Positions 1-10,627 are shown, counted from the first letter of the stretch. The stretch: 64,000 nucleotides of DNA from Micromonospora sp. FIMYZ51 (GCF_038246755.1 NZ_CP134706.1:5638501-5702500), one strand, 5' to 3'. The notes: a model not told the origin generated them from the sequence alone. A program made the numbers and translations.

Positions 1-312
1 CGGCTCGTCCGCGGGGATGCAGAGGCCGATCACGTCGACCTCGCTCCAGGTCTGCCGGACCAGGTCGTTGAGCCGTTCGCCGAGCAGCGTACGCGGACGG
101 TGCAGGCCGGGCGTGTCGACAAGCACCAGCTGCGACTCCGGCCGGTGCAGCACCGCCCGGATGACGTGCCGGGTGGTCTGTGGCTTGTTCGAGGTGATGG
201 CGATCTTCTGCCCGACGATCGCGTTGGTGAGCGTGGACTTGCCCGCGTTGGGCCGGCCGACGAAACAGGCGAACCCGGCCCGGTACGGCCGCGTACCGGC
301 CTCGGCGCTCAC
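1..312 (-). CDS. era: GTPase Era, N-terminal part (truncated by window edge)
   Basis: Era is a GTPase that binds 16S rRNA and helps mature the 30S subunit. Only the first 104 codons are present; the C-terminal KH domain lies outside the window. Visible motifs are the P-loop GRPNAGKST (residues 19-27), the switch I stretch around TTRH (46-49) and the G3 motif DTPG (66-69). The GTG start overlaps the stop of the upstream gene as GTGA, so translation is probably coupled. It is the last visible gene of the phoH–ybeY–CNNM–CDD-like–era series, a standard actinobacterial order. Confidence 0.95.
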   Translation of the reverse strand, partial: MSAEAGTRPYRAGFACFVGRPNAGKSTLTNAIVGQKIAITSNKPQTTRHVIRAVLHRPESQLVLVDTPGLHRPRTLLGERLNDLVRQTWSEVDVIGLCIPADEP

Positions 313-686
313 TCGGTCACCGTGCCGAGCACCGTGCCGTCCGGCGCGGCCAGGTGGATCGGTGCGTCGACGGCCAGGTCACGAACGGCGGCGTAGCCGG
401 CACCGTCCAAGGTGGACGCCTCGGTCACCACCACCGCCGCCTCCAACCGGGTGGCGCCCGCCGCCGCCGCCGAGGCGACCGCCAACTGGAGCGCGGTGAT
501 CGCCAACGAGGGCAGCGAGACGCTGGCCGCCGCGTACGTCCGCCCGTCCTGATCCCGCACCGCGGCGCCCTCCACGGCACCCACCCGACCCCGCGCTCCC
601 CGCGCGAGGATGACCAGCTTGCCGTCCTCGGCGGTCAACTCGGCGCTGCTCGGGTTGGCGGTCGGTACGGCGGGTGACTCAGGCAT
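309..686 (-). CDS. cytidine deaminase-fold protein, probably non-catalytic
   Basis: A 125-residue alanine-rich protein between the CNNM/CorC gene and era. Its position and general pattern match the small conserved protein found there in actinobacteria (Rv2365c-type in Mycobacterium, from memory), often annotated as cytidine deaminase. The sequence contains no cysteine, so the zinc-binding PCxxC motif and the His/Cys-Glu active site of true deaminases are absent. A catalytic role is therefore unlikely and the function is unknown. The start is an ATG that overlaps the upstream stop (ATGCCTGA, 8 bp shared), and the stop overlaps the era start, so the three genes look translationally coupled. Confidence 0.8.
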   Translation of the reverse strand: MPESPAVPTANPSSAELTAEDGKLVILARGARGRVGAVEGAAVRDQDGRTYAAASVSLPSLAITALQLAVASAAAAGATRLEAAVVVTEASTLDGAGYAAVRDLAVDAPIHLAAPDGTVLGTVTE

Positions 687-2055
687 CGGCGGGCTGCCTC
701 TCCTCTGATCGGTCGTCATCGCCCCGGGAGGCGGCCTGGTTGTCCTGCTGCGATTCGGTCGGCTCCACCCGGCGCACCAGCACCGTGTCGATCCGGTTGC
801 GTCGGCCGGTGGTGCCCTCGGCGAGCAGCCGGAGCCCGCCCACCTCGACCTCGGCGCCCGGAATCGGTACCCGCCCGAGGGACTGGGCGAGCAGACCGCC
901 GACGGTCTCCACCTCGTCGTGCGGCAGCTCGGTGTCGAACAGCTCGCCGAGATCCTCCACCGGCAGCCGGGCGGTGACCCGCACCGCGCCGTCGGGCAGC
1001 TGCTCGACGGGCGGGCGTTCGACATCGTACTCGTCGGTGATCTCCCCGACGATCTCCTCCAGGATGTCCTCGATGGTGACCAGCCCACCGGTGCCGCCGT
1101 ACTCGTCGACCACGATCACCAGGTGGTTGCGGGCCGCCTGCATCTCGGACAGCAGGTCGTCGACGGGCTTGGAGTCCGGCACGAACGTGGCCGGCCGCAT
1201 CAGCTCGGCCACCGGCAGCTGGCGGTCCGCGTCGGCACCGCCCTGGGTACGCCGGACGAGATCCTTGAGGTAGAGCACGCCGAGCACGTCGTCGACGCTC
1301 TCGCCGATCACCGGGATCCGGGAGAAACCGGACCGCAGGAACAGCGCGAGGGCCTGGTTGAGCGTCTTGCCCGACTCGATCCACACCATCTCGGTACGCG
1401 GCACCATCACCTCGCGGGCGATGGTGTCGCCGAGCGCGAAGACCGAATGGATCATCTGGCGTTCGCCGTGCTCCACCACACCACGCTGCTCGGCGAGGTC
1501 GACCAGCTCGCGCAACTCGACCTGGGTGGCGAACGGCCCCTCCCGGAAACCCCGGCCCGGGGTCACCGCGTTGCCGATCAGGATCAGCAGCGAAGCCAGC
1601 GGATTGAGCACCCGACCCAGCCAGCGCACCAGCGGCGCGGCGACCCGGCCCACGGCGTACGCGTGCTGCCGGCCGAGGGTACGCGGACCGACCCCGACCA
1701 CGACGAAGCTGACCACGGTCATCGCCCCGGCGGTGACCAGCGCCGCCCGCCAGCCCGCCCCGAAGGTGTCCACCGCGACCAGCGCCACAAGCGTGGTGGC
1801 GGTCAGCTCGGCGAGCAACCGGAGCAGCAACAGCAGGTTGAGGTGCCGGACCACGTCACCGGCGACCGTCTGGAGGGTACGCGCGCCCCGGGCGCCGTCG
1901 CGGGCCAGCTCGGCGGCCCGGGCCGGGGAGACCGCCGCCAGGGCGGCCTCGGTCATCGCGATCAGGCCGGCGAGCACCACCAGCCCGGCGGCGAAGACGA
2001 GTAGTTGCAGATCGGGTAGGCCGGTGGCGGACGCGGCCAGCGAAGTCTCCATCAC
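679..2055 (-). CDS. CNNM/CorC-type transporter (DUF21, CBS pair, CorC_HlyC)
   Basis: A 458-residue membrane protein of the 'hemolysin/CorC' family linked to Mg2+/Co2+ homeostasis. The N-terminal third has about four hydrophobic segments (DUF21). Two CBS motifs follow, around residues 210-330, with signatures such as [11 protein letters not shown] and FSRIPVIGE, and then a C-terminal CorC_HlyC domain. The function comes from family knowledge; the exact substrate cannot be read. The start is GTG overlapping the ybeY stop (GTGA); an ATG one codon later is an alternative. It is part of the phoH-to-era operon. Confidence 0.93.
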   Translation of the reverse strand: MMETSLAASATGLPDLQLLVFAAGLVVLAGLIAMTEAALAAVSPARAAELARDGARGARTLQTVAGDVVRHLNLLLLLRLLAELTATTLVALVAVDTFGAGWRAALVTAGAMTVVSFVVVGVGPRTLGRQHAYAVGRVAAPLVRWLGRVLNPLASLLILIGNAVTPGRGFREGPFATQVELRELVDLAEQRGVVEHGERQMIHSVFALGDTIAREVMVPRTEMVWIESGKTLNQALALFLRSGFSRIPVIGESVDDVLGVLYLKDLVRRTQGGADADRQLPVAELMRPATFVPDSKPVDDLLSEMQAARNHLVIVVDEYGGTGGLVTIEDILEEIVGEITDEYDVERPPVEQLPDGAVRVTARLPVEDLGELFDTELPHDEVETVGGLLAQSLGRVPIPGAEVEVGGLRLLAEGTTGRRNRIDTVLVRRVEPTESQQDNQAASRGDDDRSEERQPADA

Positions 2056-2525
2056 CGGGACCGGGTCGACCGCCAGCTGGACAGCAAGCGGGCCTGCAAG
2101 CCGAACATCTCCCGCTCCTCCTCCGGCTCAGCGTGGTCGTAGCCGAGCAGGTGCAACACCCCGTGCACGGTGAGCAGGTGCAGCTCGTCGGCGGAGCTGT
2201 GCCCGGCCGTCGCCGCCTGCTTCGCCGCCACCTCGGGGCAGAGCACGATGTCACCGAGCAACGCGGGCTCACCACCGGCGCTGCTGGTCTCGCCGGGGCC
2301 GTGGTCGACGCTGCCCTCGTCCATGGGGAAGGCGAGCACGTCGGTCGGGCCGTCGCCGCCCATCCAGCGGTGGTTCAGCTCGGTCATGTAGTCGACGTCG
2401 ACAAGCAGCACGGACAGCTCGGCGAGGGGATTGACCCCCATCTCGTCGAGCGCGTGCCGGGCGACGGCGAGCACGGCGTCGGTGTCGACGTCGACGCCGG
2501 ACTCGTTGGCGATCTCGATGGACAA
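2052..2525 (-). CDS. ybeY: endoribonuclease YbeY
   Basis: A single-strand-specific metalloendoribonuclease used in 16S rRNA 3'-end maturation and ribosome quality control. The zinc motif H121-x3-H125-x5-H131 (in [11 protein letters not shown]) is intact, and the length of 157 residues is normal for the family. The start appears to be TTG, 6-7 bases after a GGGA/GAAG stretch; no better ATG or GTG lies upstream before the phoH stop 15 bp away. Its 3' end overlaps the CNNM/CorC start. YbeY interacts with Era in other bacteria, which fits the operon. Confidence 0.95.
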   Translation of the reverse strand: MSIEIANESGVDVDTDAVLAVARHALDEMGVNPLAELSVLLVDVDYMTELNHRWMGGDGPTDVLAFPMDEGSVDHGPGETSSAGGEPALLGDIVLCPEVAAKQAATAGHSSADELHLLTVHGVLHLLGYDHAEPEEEREMFGLQARLLSSWRSTRSR

Positions 2526-2540
2526 CTTTCTTCCCTCGGT

Positions 2541-3599
<1,059 letters not shown>

Positions 3600-3776
3600 A
3601 GGTCGGGCCGAGGGGCCCTGCGCCACCTGCTCTCGATCTCGGCGCCGGGCCGGTCGCCACGGCGTGTGGACGTTGTCTCCATCGTATCGGGTCGGCAGCC
3701 CGGACAGGCTGCCCATTTCCGCTGGCGCGGCAGTCGTGCAGCAGCGGACAAAACGCCGCAGCCATCCCGGGTCGGG

Positions 3777-5165
3777 TCAGGCCCGAAAGTCGTACCGGTC
3801 GAAGCTCTCCTGATGCCGGGTGAACCGGTAGGTGGCCCAGTGCATCCGGATCACCACCCCGTCGCTGTCGCGGGTCAACCGGAGCAGCTCACCGACCTCC
3901 CGGCCGGAGACCGTCCGGAACACGTCCGGCCGCTCCGGCACCGGCGCGAAGATCGCCGGCGGCTTCCCCGGCGGGTCACCGGCACCCCGGGCCCGCAGGG
4001 CGCCGTCGTGCCAGCTGAAGACGTACTCGAAGCCCTCGCCCCACCAGCGGCCGAGCAGCCCGCGTACGGACTCGGGGGCCGGGTCGCCGGGCCGCCACGG
4101 GTCGATGTCGGCCGGGTCGTGTTCGACCGCCGCGGCGAGCAGCCGGTGCGGCAGCTCCAGCAGCTCGACCGCGGTGCCCGAGGAACCGAGCACGGCGGCA
4201 CCGAACGCGGCCGGAGTGTCCGTGCCACCACGGCGGCCGTACACCCCGGCGAGAAAACCGGGCATCGCACCGTCGTGCCCCACGTGCACCACCCGGTTTC
4301 CCTGCGGCACCAGGATCAACCCGAGCCCGAAGCCGCCACCCCAGAGGGTCTCGTCGGTGACCGTCACCGGCCAGCGCATCTCGTCCAGGGTCGCCGGGGC
4401 GAGCACCCGACCGGCCGCGTCCAGCGCCGCCGGATCGGCCAGGAAGGCCGCCCACCGGGCCAGGTCGCCGGCCGTGCCCCAGAGCTGCGCGGCGGGACCG
4501 ACCGCGCCGAAATCGGTGGGTGGTTCCGGGCGTGCCTCGTCGGAGTAGGCATCGACAAGGAACCCGGTCGCCGCCCGGGGGCCCGGGGAGACCGTGGTGG
4601 TGGTCAGTCCGAGCGGCGTCAGCACCCGCTCGGTCAGCACCTCGGCCCAGGTGCCGCCGCGCAACTGCCCGACCAGCCGGCCGAGCAGCGCCATGCCGAG
4701 GTTGGAATAGTGGAAGCGACGGCCGGGCGGCAGCACCCGCTCGGCCTGGGCCAGTTCGGCGACGAGCCGGTCGGCATCCGGCGCCTGGAGGGTGTCCCAG
4801 ACGTCGCCGTGCGGTTCCCGTTGCAGGCCGGCGGTGTGCGACAGCAGCCGGCGTACGGTCAGCTCGCCGTGCGCCGGCAGGTCGAGGTGCCGCTCCAGCG
4901 GGTCGTCGAGATCGAGCAGGCCGTCGTCGCGGCACTGCATGACCAGTACGGCGGTGAAGGTCTTGGTCACCGAGCCGATCCGGAACCGGGTCTGCTCGTC
5001 GAGCGCCGTGTCGTTGCCGGTGCCGCCGACCGTGCAGGTCCACAACGGCCGGTCGGCCCGGTGCACCGCGGCCGAGATCGCCGGCACCCGGGCCTGCGCC
5101 TGGACCTGCCGCACCATCCGGTCCAGGTGACCGGCGGCGGCACCACGGTCGGCGGCCGAACTCAC
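3777..5165 (-). CDS. serine hydrolase, beta-lactamase/class C-like family
   Basis: A 462-residue member of the Beta-lactamase (PF00144) family, which includes D-aminopeptidases, esterases and class C beta-lactamases. The nucleophile motif S65-V-T-K68, the YSN motif (153-155) and a later HVGHDG segment form the expected three-part active site. There is no signal peptide, so it is probably cytoplasmic, and it may be a peptidase or esterase rather than a resistance enzyme. A C-terminal extension of about 120 residues contains a glycine/tryptophan-rich segment resembling the extra domain of some family members. GTG start; its start codon overlaps the stop of the HIT gene (GTGA), suggesting co-transcription. 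Confidence 0.88.
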   Translation of the reverse strand: MSSAADRGAAAGHLDRMVRQVQAQARVPAISAAVHRADRPLWTCTVGGTGNDTALDEQTRFRIGSVTKTFTAVLVMQCRDDGLLDLDDPLERHLDLPAHGELTVRRLLSHTAGLQREPHGDVWDTLQAPDADRLVAELAQAERVLPPGRRFHYSNLGMALLGRLVGQLRGGTWAEVLTERVLTPLGLTTTTVSPGPRAATGFLVDAYSDEARPEPPTDFGAVGPAAQLWGTAGDLARWAAFLADPAALDAAGRVLAPATLDEMRWPVTVTDETLWGGGFGLGLILVPQGNRVVHVGHDGAMPGFLAGVYGRRGGTDTPAAFGAAVLGSSGTAVELLELPHRLLAAAVEHDPADIDPWRPGDPAPESVRGLLGRWWGEGFEYVFSWHDGALRARGAGDPPGKPPAIFAPVPERPDVFRTVSGREVGELLRLTRDSDGVVIRMHWATYRFTRHQESFDRYDFRA

Positions 5166-5515
5166 GCCACGCTCCGGGCCAGCATCGGGCCGAGCGGCGC
5201 CCCGCCCAACAGGTGCGCGTGCGCGTGGAACACCTCCTGGCCGCCGTACGTGCCGGTGTTGAACAGCAGCCGGAAGCCGTCGCCGAGCAGCCCCTCGTCC
5301 TCGGCCACCGCGGCGGCCGTGGCCAGCACCTCGCCGGCCAGTGCCGGGTCGCCCTGCCCGAGGGTGGCCACGTCCGCGTAGTGCTCCTTCGGAATGACCA
5401 GTACGTGCACCGGTGCCTTCGGCTTGATGTCCCGGAAGGCGAGCGTGCTGGGCGTCTCACGGACCACCGTGGCCGGGATCTCCCCGGCGACGATGCGACA
5501 GAACAAGCAATCCAT
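5162..5515 (-). CDS. HIT family protein (histidine triad hydrolase)
   Basis: A 117-residue HINT-type protein that hydrolyses purine nucleoside phosphoramidates or related nucleotides. The histidine triad reads H97-A-H99-A-H101 followed by LLGG. The N-terminal CLFCRI motif is the typical Hint start and may bind zinc with nearby histidines. The length is standard. The downstream serine hydrolase gene overlaps it by 4 bp. One copy of the dispersed 53-bp repeat sits just upstream, between this gene and rsmE. Confidence 0.95.
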   Translation of the reverse strand: MDCLFCRIVAGEIPATVVRETPSTLAFRDIKPKAPVHVLVIPKEHYADVATLGQGDPALAGEVLATAAAVAEDEGLLGDGFRLLFNTGTYGGQEVFHAHAHLLGGAPLGPMLARSVA

Positions 5516-5526
5516 CCCGGCAGTGT

Positions 5527-5580
5527 AAGGAAGGGCCCCTTCTTAACGTCTCGGGTATAGGAAGGGCCCCCTATTAACAA
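5527..5580 (+). repeat. dispersed intergenic repeat, copy 1
   Basis: First of five copies of a repeat of about 53 bp. It is built from two direct half-sites, each about 20 bp, with an AAGGAAGGGCCCCTT-like core (GGGCCC palindrome) ending in TTAAC; the halves are 5527-5547 and 5559-5578. Eleven bases separate them. It fills most of the gap between rsmE and the HIT gene. The other copies are at 13611-13663, 38095-38147, 44643-44695 and 48736-48789. Confidence 0.9.
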
Positions 5581-5608
5581 CAACCGCGTGCAACAGCGTG
5601 CGGGTGCG

Positions 5609-6343
5609 TTACCAGCGGAGCAGGCGGGTGGCGAGGACCGCCAGGGCGGCCACGCCGGCCGTGGAGGTACGCAGCACCGACGGACCGAGGCGGACCGGGC
5701 GCGCACCGGCGTCCCGGAAGGCCGACAGCTCGGCCGGGGTGATGCCGCCCTCGGGACCCACCACCAGCACGATTTCCCCACGCTCGGGCAGCTCGACAGT
5801 GGTCAGCCGGTCGGTCGCCTCCTCGTGCAGGACGTAGCCGGCGGCGGCACCGGCGATCCGGCGGGCCACCGACGTGGTGGACTCGTCCGGGGCGCCGGCC
5901 ACCACCGGCAGCCACGCCCGGCGGGCCTGCTTCGCCGCCTCCCGGGCCGTGGCGACCCACTTGCCCCGGGCCCGTACGCCCCGGTCGCCGCGCCACTGCA
6001 CCACTGAGCGGCCGGCCGCCCAGGGGACGATCTCGTCCACCCCCGCCTCGGTCATCGCCTGCACGGCCAGCTCACCCCGGTCGCCCTTGGCGATGCCCTG
6101 CACCACCACCAGCCGGGGGTTCGCCGCGTCGACGTACCCGCGAGCGGTGACGGTCAGGTCGAGGGTGCCCCGGCCGACGGCGGCGACCACCGCGCTGGCG
6201 GTGCCGCCCCGGCCGTCGGCGAGCAGCAACTCCTCGCCTACCCGCAGCCGTTGCACGGTGGCGGCGTGGTGCCCCTCAGGGCCGTCGAGCACCATCGCCT
6301 CGGCGGTGGGCAGCGACTCGACCAGGAACAGCGGAGCGGACAC
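5609..6343 (-). CDS. rsmE: 16S rRNA m3U1498 methyltransferase RsmE
   Basis: A SPOUT-class methyltransferase (244 residues) that methylates U1498 of 16S rRNA in the decoding region. The C-terminal knot signature VGPEGGITPAEL followed by LGPSVLRTSTAG is clear. An N-terminal PUA-like region (FLVESL…GPEGHHAATVQRLRVGEE) precedes it. I chose the GTG at 6343, which has a GAGG about 9 bases upstream and gives the usual N-terminus; an open frame extends into the dnaJ end but looks unconserved. It lies 25 bp downstream of dnaJ, as in many actinobacteria (hrcA–dnaJ–rsmE). Confidence 0.94.
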   Translation of the reverse strand: MSAPLFLVESLPTAEAMVLDGPEGHHAATVQRLRVGEELLLADGRGGTASAVVAAVGRGTLDLTVTARGYVDAANPRLVVVQGIAKGDRGELAVQAMTEAGVDEIVPWAAGRSVVQWRGDRGVRARGKWVATAREAAKQARRAWLPVVAGAPDESTTSVARRIAGAAAGYVLHEEATDRLTTVELPERGEIVLVVGPEGGITPAELSAFRDAGARPVRLGPSVLRTSTAGVAALAVLATRLLRW

Positions 6344-6368
6344 GGGCAGCGGCCTCGATGCGGGTGGC

Positions 6369-7514
6369 TCAGGCGTGGCCGTTGAAGGCGTCGCGCATCC
6401 GGGAGAAGAAGCCACCCTGCTTGCTCAGCTCGGCGACCTCCTCGCCCCGGGTCTTGGCGAACTCCCGCAGCATCCGCTCCTGCTCGGCGTCGAGCTTGGT
6501 CGGGGTACGCACGTCCAGGTGGACGTAGAGGTCACCCCGGCCGGTGCCGCGCAGGTGGGGTACGCCCCGGGCCCGCAGCCGCAGCGTGCTGCCCGGCTGG
6601 GTGCCCGCCTTGACGTCGACCGGCTCCTCGCTGTCCAGCGTCTTGATGGTCAGCCGGGTGCCGAGCGCGGCGGCGGTCATCGGGACGGTGACCCGGCAGT
6701 GCAGGTCGTCGCCCTTGCGGGAGAAGACGTCGTGCGGCCGCTCGTGGATCTCGACGTAGAGGTCTCCGGCGGTGCCGCCGCCCGGGCCGACCTCCCCCTG
6801 CTGGGCGAGGCGGATGCGCATGCCGTCCTCGACGCCGGCCGGAATCTTGACGGTCAGCGAGCGGCGGGTGCGGACCCGGCCGTCACCGGCGCAGGTCGGG
6901 CAGGGCGTCGGGATGGTCGTGCCGTAGCCCTGGCAGACGGTGCACGGCCGGGCGGAGACCACCTGACCGAGGAAGGTGCGCTGCACCGACTGCACCTCGC
7001 CCCGGCCGCCGCACGCCTCGCAGGTGGCCAGGTGGGTGCCGGCCGCGGTGCCCGCGCCGGAGCAGGTGGTGCAGAGCACCGCCGTGTCGACCGTGATCGG
7101 TGCCTCGACGCCGAAGGCGGTCTCCTGTAGGTCGAGTTCCAGCCGCAGGATCGCGTCCGCCCCGGGCCGGGTCCGCGGTCGCGGGCCCCGACCGGCGCCG
7201 GTGGCACCGCCGAAGAAGGCGTCCATGATGTCCTGGAAGCCGACGAACGGACCCGCACCGCCGGGCCCACCCGGGCCACCGGGACCGCCGCCGCCGGGCG
7301 CCAACGGGTCGCCGCCGAGGTCGACGATCTGCCGTTTCCGATCGTCCGAGAGGACCTCGTACGCGGCGTTGATGTCCTTGAACTTCTCCTGTGCCTCCGG
7401 ATCCGGATTGACGTCCGGGTGGTACTGCCGCGCCAGCTTGCGGTAGGCGCGCTTGATCTCGTCGTCGGAGGCGCCCCGGCTCACGCCGAGAATGCCGTAG
7501 TAGTCCCTGGCCAC
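6369..7514 (-). CDS. dnaJ: chaperone DnaJ (second actinobacterial copy, hrcA-linked)
   Basis: Hsp40 co-chaperone (381 residues) that delivers substrates to DnaK and stimulates its ATPase. It has an N-terminal J domain with HPD at 32-34 and a Gly/Phe/Pro-rich linker around residues 70-100. Four CxxCxGxG zinc repeats follow ([32 protein letters not shown]), then the C-terminal substrate-binding domains. It sits 66 bp downstream of hrcA, with no dnaK or grpE nearby, which is the usual arrangement of the 'DnaJ2' copy. Control by HrcA through the CIRCE element upstream of hrcA is likely. Confidence 0.97.
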   Translation of the reverse strand: MARDYYGILGVSRGASDDEIKRAYRKLARQYHPDVNPDPEAQEKFKDINAAYEVLSDDRKRQIVDLGGDPLAPGGGGPGGPGGPGGAGPFVGFQDIMDAFFGGATGAGRGPRPRTRPGADAILRLELDLQETAFGVEAPITVDTAVLCTTCSGAGTAAGTHLATCEACGGRGEVQSVQRTFLGQVVSARPCTVCQGYGTTIPTPCPTCAGDGRVRTRRSLTVKIPAGVEDGMRIRLAQQGEVGPGGGTAGDLYVEIHERPHDVFSRKGDDLHCRVTVPMTAAALGTRLTIKTLDSEEPVDVKAGTQPGSTLRLRARGVPHLRGTGRGDLYVHLDVRTPTKLDAEQERMLREFAKTRGEEVAELSKQGGFFSRMRDAFNGHA

Positions 7515-7580
7515 TGCGTTCCGTGTCCTCGTGTTCGTCTCGGATTACGCCGGTCGACGGTCGCCGCCGACCCTGACTGG

Positions 7581-8603
7581 TCAGTTCTGGGCCAGCAGCT
7601 CGCCCACGTAGCGTGCCACGGCCCTCACCGTGGCGATTGTTCCGGGGTAGTCCATCCGGGTTGGTCCCAGCACGCCCATCCCCCCGACGATTGTCGCGCC
7701 CGGGCCGTATCCGGTGCTGACCACCGAAGCCGCCCGCAGGTTGTCGATCTCGTTCTCGTCACCGATGCGCACTCGTAGCGTGCTCGGTTCCACCTCGCCG
7801 ATGAGCTTGAGCAGGACGACCTCCTCCTCAAGCGCCTCGAGGATCGGTCGGAGCGAGCCGTGGAAGTCCAACAGGCCGCCGCGAGCCAGGTTTGCGGTGC
7901 CGGCCAGCGCGATCCGTTCCTCGTGCCGCTCGACAAGCGTCTCCAGCAGCACGGTGGACAGGGTCGTCATGGCCGGCCGCAGCTCCGGCGGCGACTCGTC
8001 GATGAGGGCCTGCACCAGCGGCGGGGTTTCCGACAGGCGGACGCCGACCAGCTTCTCGTTGGCCAGCCGCCGCAGGTCGAGCACGTCGTCGGCGAGGATC
8101 GGCGCCGGTAGTTCGACCAGCCGCTGCTCGACCCGGCCGGTGTCGGCGATCATCACAAGCATCAGCCGGGTGGTGGAGATCGGCACCAGCTCCAGATGCC
8201 GTACGCGGGAGCGGGCCAGGCTCGGGTACTGCACCACGGCCACCTGGCGGGTCAGCTGGGCGAGCAGCCGGACCGTGCGGTGCACCACGTCGTCGAGGTC
8301 GACCGCACCGGCCAGGAAACGCTCGATCGCCCGGCGCTCGGCCGGGCTGAGCGGCTTGACCCGGCTCAGCCGATCGACGAAGAGGCGGTAGCCACGGTCG
8401 GTGGGCACCCGGCCGGCGCTGGTGTGCGGCTGCCGGATGAAGCCCTCCTCCTCCAGCACGGCCATGTCGTTGCGGACCGTGGCCGGCGACACGCCCAGCT
8501 GGTGCCGTTCGACGAGCGCCTTGCTGCCGACCGGCTCCTGGGTGGCGACGTAGTCCTCGACGATCGCCCGGAGCACGGCGAGCTTGCGGTCGTCGAGACC
8601 CAT
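7581..8603 (-). CDS. hrcA: heat-inducible transcription repressor HrcA
   Basis: Repressor of class I heat-shock genes; binds CIRCE operators with help from GroEL. It is 340 residues, with an N-terminal winged-helix region (residues 5-75) containing [18 protein letters not shown], a GAF-like middle and a conserved C-terminus. The ATG at 8603 follows an AGGAGG Shine-Dalgarno sequence at ideal spacing, so the longer open frame upstream is rejected. A CIRCE element lies 57 bp upstream, so autorepression is expected. dnaJ and rsmE follow. Confidence 0.97.
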   Translation of the reverse strand: MGLDDRKLAVLRAIVEDYVATQEPVGSKALVERHQLGVSPATVRNDMAVLEEEGFIRQPHTSAGRVPTDRGYRLFVDRLSRVKPLSPAERRAIERFLAGAVDLDDVVHRTVRLLAQLTRQVAVVQYPSLARSRVRHLELVPISTTRLMLVMIADTGRVEQRLVELPAPILADDVLDLRRLANEKLVGVRLSETPPLVQALIDESPPELRPAMTTLSTVLLETLVERHEERIALAGTANLARGGLLDFHGSLRPILEALEEEVVLLKLIGEVEPSTLRVRIGDENEIDNLRAASVVSTGYGPGATIVGGMGVLGPTRMDYPGTIATVRAVARYVGELLAQN

Positions 8604-8659
8604 TTTCCCACCTCCTGTCGCAGCTGGAGTCCGTAGCGCCATGGCCGCAGCGGAATGCT

Positions 8660-8686
8660 CTGGCACTCGACTGTAGCGAGTGCCAG
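8660..8686 (-). promoter_or_regulatory. CIRCE operator (HrcA binding site)
   Basis: A perfect inverted repeat CTGGCACTC, a 9-bp spacer, then GAGTGCCAG. It has the canonical CIRCE layout (consensus TTAGCACTC-N9-GAGTGCTAA) with only the outer bases changed. It is placed upstream of hrcA, next to a possible -10 (TAGACT) on the minus strand, where HrcA binding would block transcription. Confidence 0.95.
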
Positions 8687-8812
8687 TCTACGTCGGGGCC
8701 CCCGACAACGCGATGATCAAGACCTCACCCCGGGCGGACGCACCGATCGGCGGCGTGAACCCGCCGGTGTCGCTCTGGTGCGCCGTTGCCGCCGACCCCT
8801 ACCGTGACCTCC

Positions 8813-9364
8813 ATGACTGAACCGCCTCGTCCCCCAGAATCCGGCGACGATCCCACCACTCCACTTTCCGGCTCGTCAGGCCAGCCCGGCTATCCCCCGC
8901 CGGGCGGATACCCGCCGCCTGGCGGCTACCCCCCGCCCGGTGGCTATCCCCCACCCGGTGGCTACGGCGTGCCCGGTGGCGGTTATCCGCCCGGTGGCTA
9001 CGGCGTGCCCGGTGGTTACGCCAACAACGAGGACAAGACCTGGGTGCTGATCGCCCACTTCGGCGGGGCCGCCGGGATGTTGATCGGCGGTGGTGTGCTC
9101 GGCTGGATCGCACCGCTGGTCGCGATGATCGCCCGTGGCAGCCAGTCGCCGACCGTCCGCGCGCACGCGGTGACCGCACTGAACTTCCAGTTGCTCTGGT
9201 CGATCATCGCCCTGGTGGGCTGGGTCCTCAGCTGCATCGGCATCGGCATTCTCATCGGCTTCGCCGCGATGATCATCGGCATCGTGTTCGGCATCATCGC
9301 CGGGGTGAAGGCCAACGAGGGGCAGCTGTACCGCTACCCGATGACGGTCAACATGATCAAGTGA
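8813..9364 (+). CDS. DUF4870 membrane protein with Pro/Gly-rich N-terminus
   Basis: A 183-residue protein. Residues 1-75 are low complexity with tandem GGYPPPGGYP-type repeats. A DUF4870-like region follows (NNEDKTWVLIAHFGG at about 76-90) with three or four hydrophobic segments and a conserved cytoplasmic tail. It is probably an integral membrane protein with a disordered cytoplasmic arm; the function of the family is not known. The start is the ATG after a weak purine stretch. It diverges from hrcA and converges with hemW, with only 39 bp between the stops. Confidence 0.88.
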   Translation: MTEPPRPPESGDDPTTPLSGSSGQPGYPPPGGYPPPGGYPPPGGYPPPGGYGVPGGGYPPGGYGVPGGYANNEDKTWVLIAHFGGAAGMLIGGGVLGWIAPLVAMIARGSQSPTVRAHAVTALNFQLLWSIIALVGWVLSCIGIGILIGFAAMIIGIVFGIIAGVKANEGQLYRYPMTVNMIK

Positions 9365-9403
9365 CCGGCTGCCCGGCCGGACCGCCCGACCCGGGCGCTC
9401 CGG

Positions 9404-10627
9404 TCACGGCAGCAGGTCCCGCACCACGGCGTCGGCGAGCAGCCGGCCGCGCAGGGTCAACACCGCGCGGCCGGCCGCGTGGGCGGGCGCCGCGAGCAGA
9501 CCGTCGGCCACCGCTCGGGCCGCCGCCGTCCGGCCGGCCTCGTCGAGTACGTCCAGCGGCAGGCCGGTGGCCAGCCGCAGCCGGAGCATGACCTCCTCCA
9601 TGTGCGCCTCGGCCCCGGTGAGCACCTCGCGGGCCAGCCCGGGTGACTCACCGGCGGTCAGGCGTTGGGCGTACGCGGTGGGGTGTTTGACGTTCCACCA
9701 GCGCACCCCGCCGACGTGGCTGTGCGCCCCCGGGCCGAGGCCCCACCAGTCGCCGCCGGTCCAGTAGAGCAGGTTGTGCCGGCACCGGGCGGCCGGTGTC
9801 CGGGCCCAGTTGGAAACCTCGTACCAGGAGAAACCGGCCGCGCCGAGGGTGGCCTCCGCGGCCAGGTAGCGGTCCGCCGCGACGTCGTCGTCGGGGTACG
9901 GCAGCTCGCCGCGACGCATCCGGGCGGCCAGCCGGGTGCCGTCCTCGATGATCAGGGCGTACGCGCTGACGTGGTCCACCCCTGCGGCCACGACCTGGTC
10001 CAGCGAGGCGGCGAAGTCCTCGGCCCGCTCCCCCGGCGTACCGTAGATCAGATCCAGGTTGACGTGGTCGAACCCCGCGTCGCGCGCCTCCAGCGCGGCG
10101 GCGGTGGCCCGGCCGGCGTGGTGCCGGCGGTCGAGCACGGCCAGCACGCCCGGCGCCGCCGACTGCATGCCCAGCGAGATCCGGGTGTAGCCGGCCGCCC
10201 GCAGTTCCTTGAGCGTGGTGGGGGTGACCGACTCGGGGTTGGCCTCGGTGGTCACCTCGGCGTCGGGGGCCAGCCCCCAGGTGCGGTCGATCGCGTCGAG
10301 GATGCGGGCCAGGTCGTCGGCGGGCAGCAGGGTGGGGGTGCCGCCACCGACGAAGACCGTCTCCACCCGGCGTGGCGGTGCGTCGCCCAACACCCGCGCG
10401 GCCAGCGCCAACTCGGCCAGCACGGTGTCGGCGTAGCCCGCCCGGCTCGCCCCGCCACCCAACTCGTCGGCGGTGTACGTGTTGAAGTCGCAGTAGCCAC
10501 AGCGGCTGGCACAGAAGGGCACGTGCACGTACACCCCGAAGCGCCGCTCGCCGACGCCCGCACGGGCGGAGACGGGCAGCGACCCGTCGGTGGGTACGGG
10601 TTCGCCTGCTGGAAGCACGCCGGGCAT
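9404..10627 (-). CDS. hemW: HemW-like radical SAM protein (heme chaperone)
   Basis: A 407-residue radical SAM protein of the oxygen-independent coproporphyrinogen oxidase-like group. HemW members bind heme and insert it into target proteins rather than making porphyrin (family knowledge). The [4Fe-4S] motif C39-x3-C43-x2-C46 lies in VPFCASRCGYCDFN, and GGGTPTLL and the SAM-binding segments follow. There is no extra N-terminal cysteine of the true HemN type. I used the ATG at 10627; a GTG two codons upstream is possible. The gene is divergent from the enoyl-CoA hydratase gene with only 20 bp between starts, so their promoters must overlap. hemW commonly neighbours lepA and hrcA, which also lie in this window. 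Confidence 0.92.
   Translation of the reverse strand: MPGVLPAGEPVPTDGSLPVSARAGVGERRFGVYVHVPFCASRCGYCDFNTYTADELGGGASRAGYADTVLAELALAARVLGDAPPRRVETVFVGGGTPTLLPADDLARILDAIDRTWGLAPDAEVTTEANPESVTPTTLKELRAAGYTRISLGMQSAAPGVLAVLDRRHHAGRATAAALEARDAGFDHVNLDLIYGTPGERAEDFAASLDQVVAAGVDHVSAYALIIEDGTRLAARMRRGELPYPDDDVAADRYLAAEATLGAAGFSWYEVSNWARTPAARCRHNLLYWTGGDWWGLGPGAHSHVGGVRWWNVKHPTAYAQRLTAGESPGLAREVLTGAEAHMEEVMLRLRLATGLPLDVLDEAGRTAAARAVADGLLAAPAHAAGRAVLTLRGRLLADAVVRDLLP

Noticed and set aside
5527..5580. The dispersed repeat as an ordinary intrinsic terminator
   Set aside because: It has two conserved direct half-sites with fixed spacing, occurs in both orientations relative to genes, and copy 4 sits between divergent genes.
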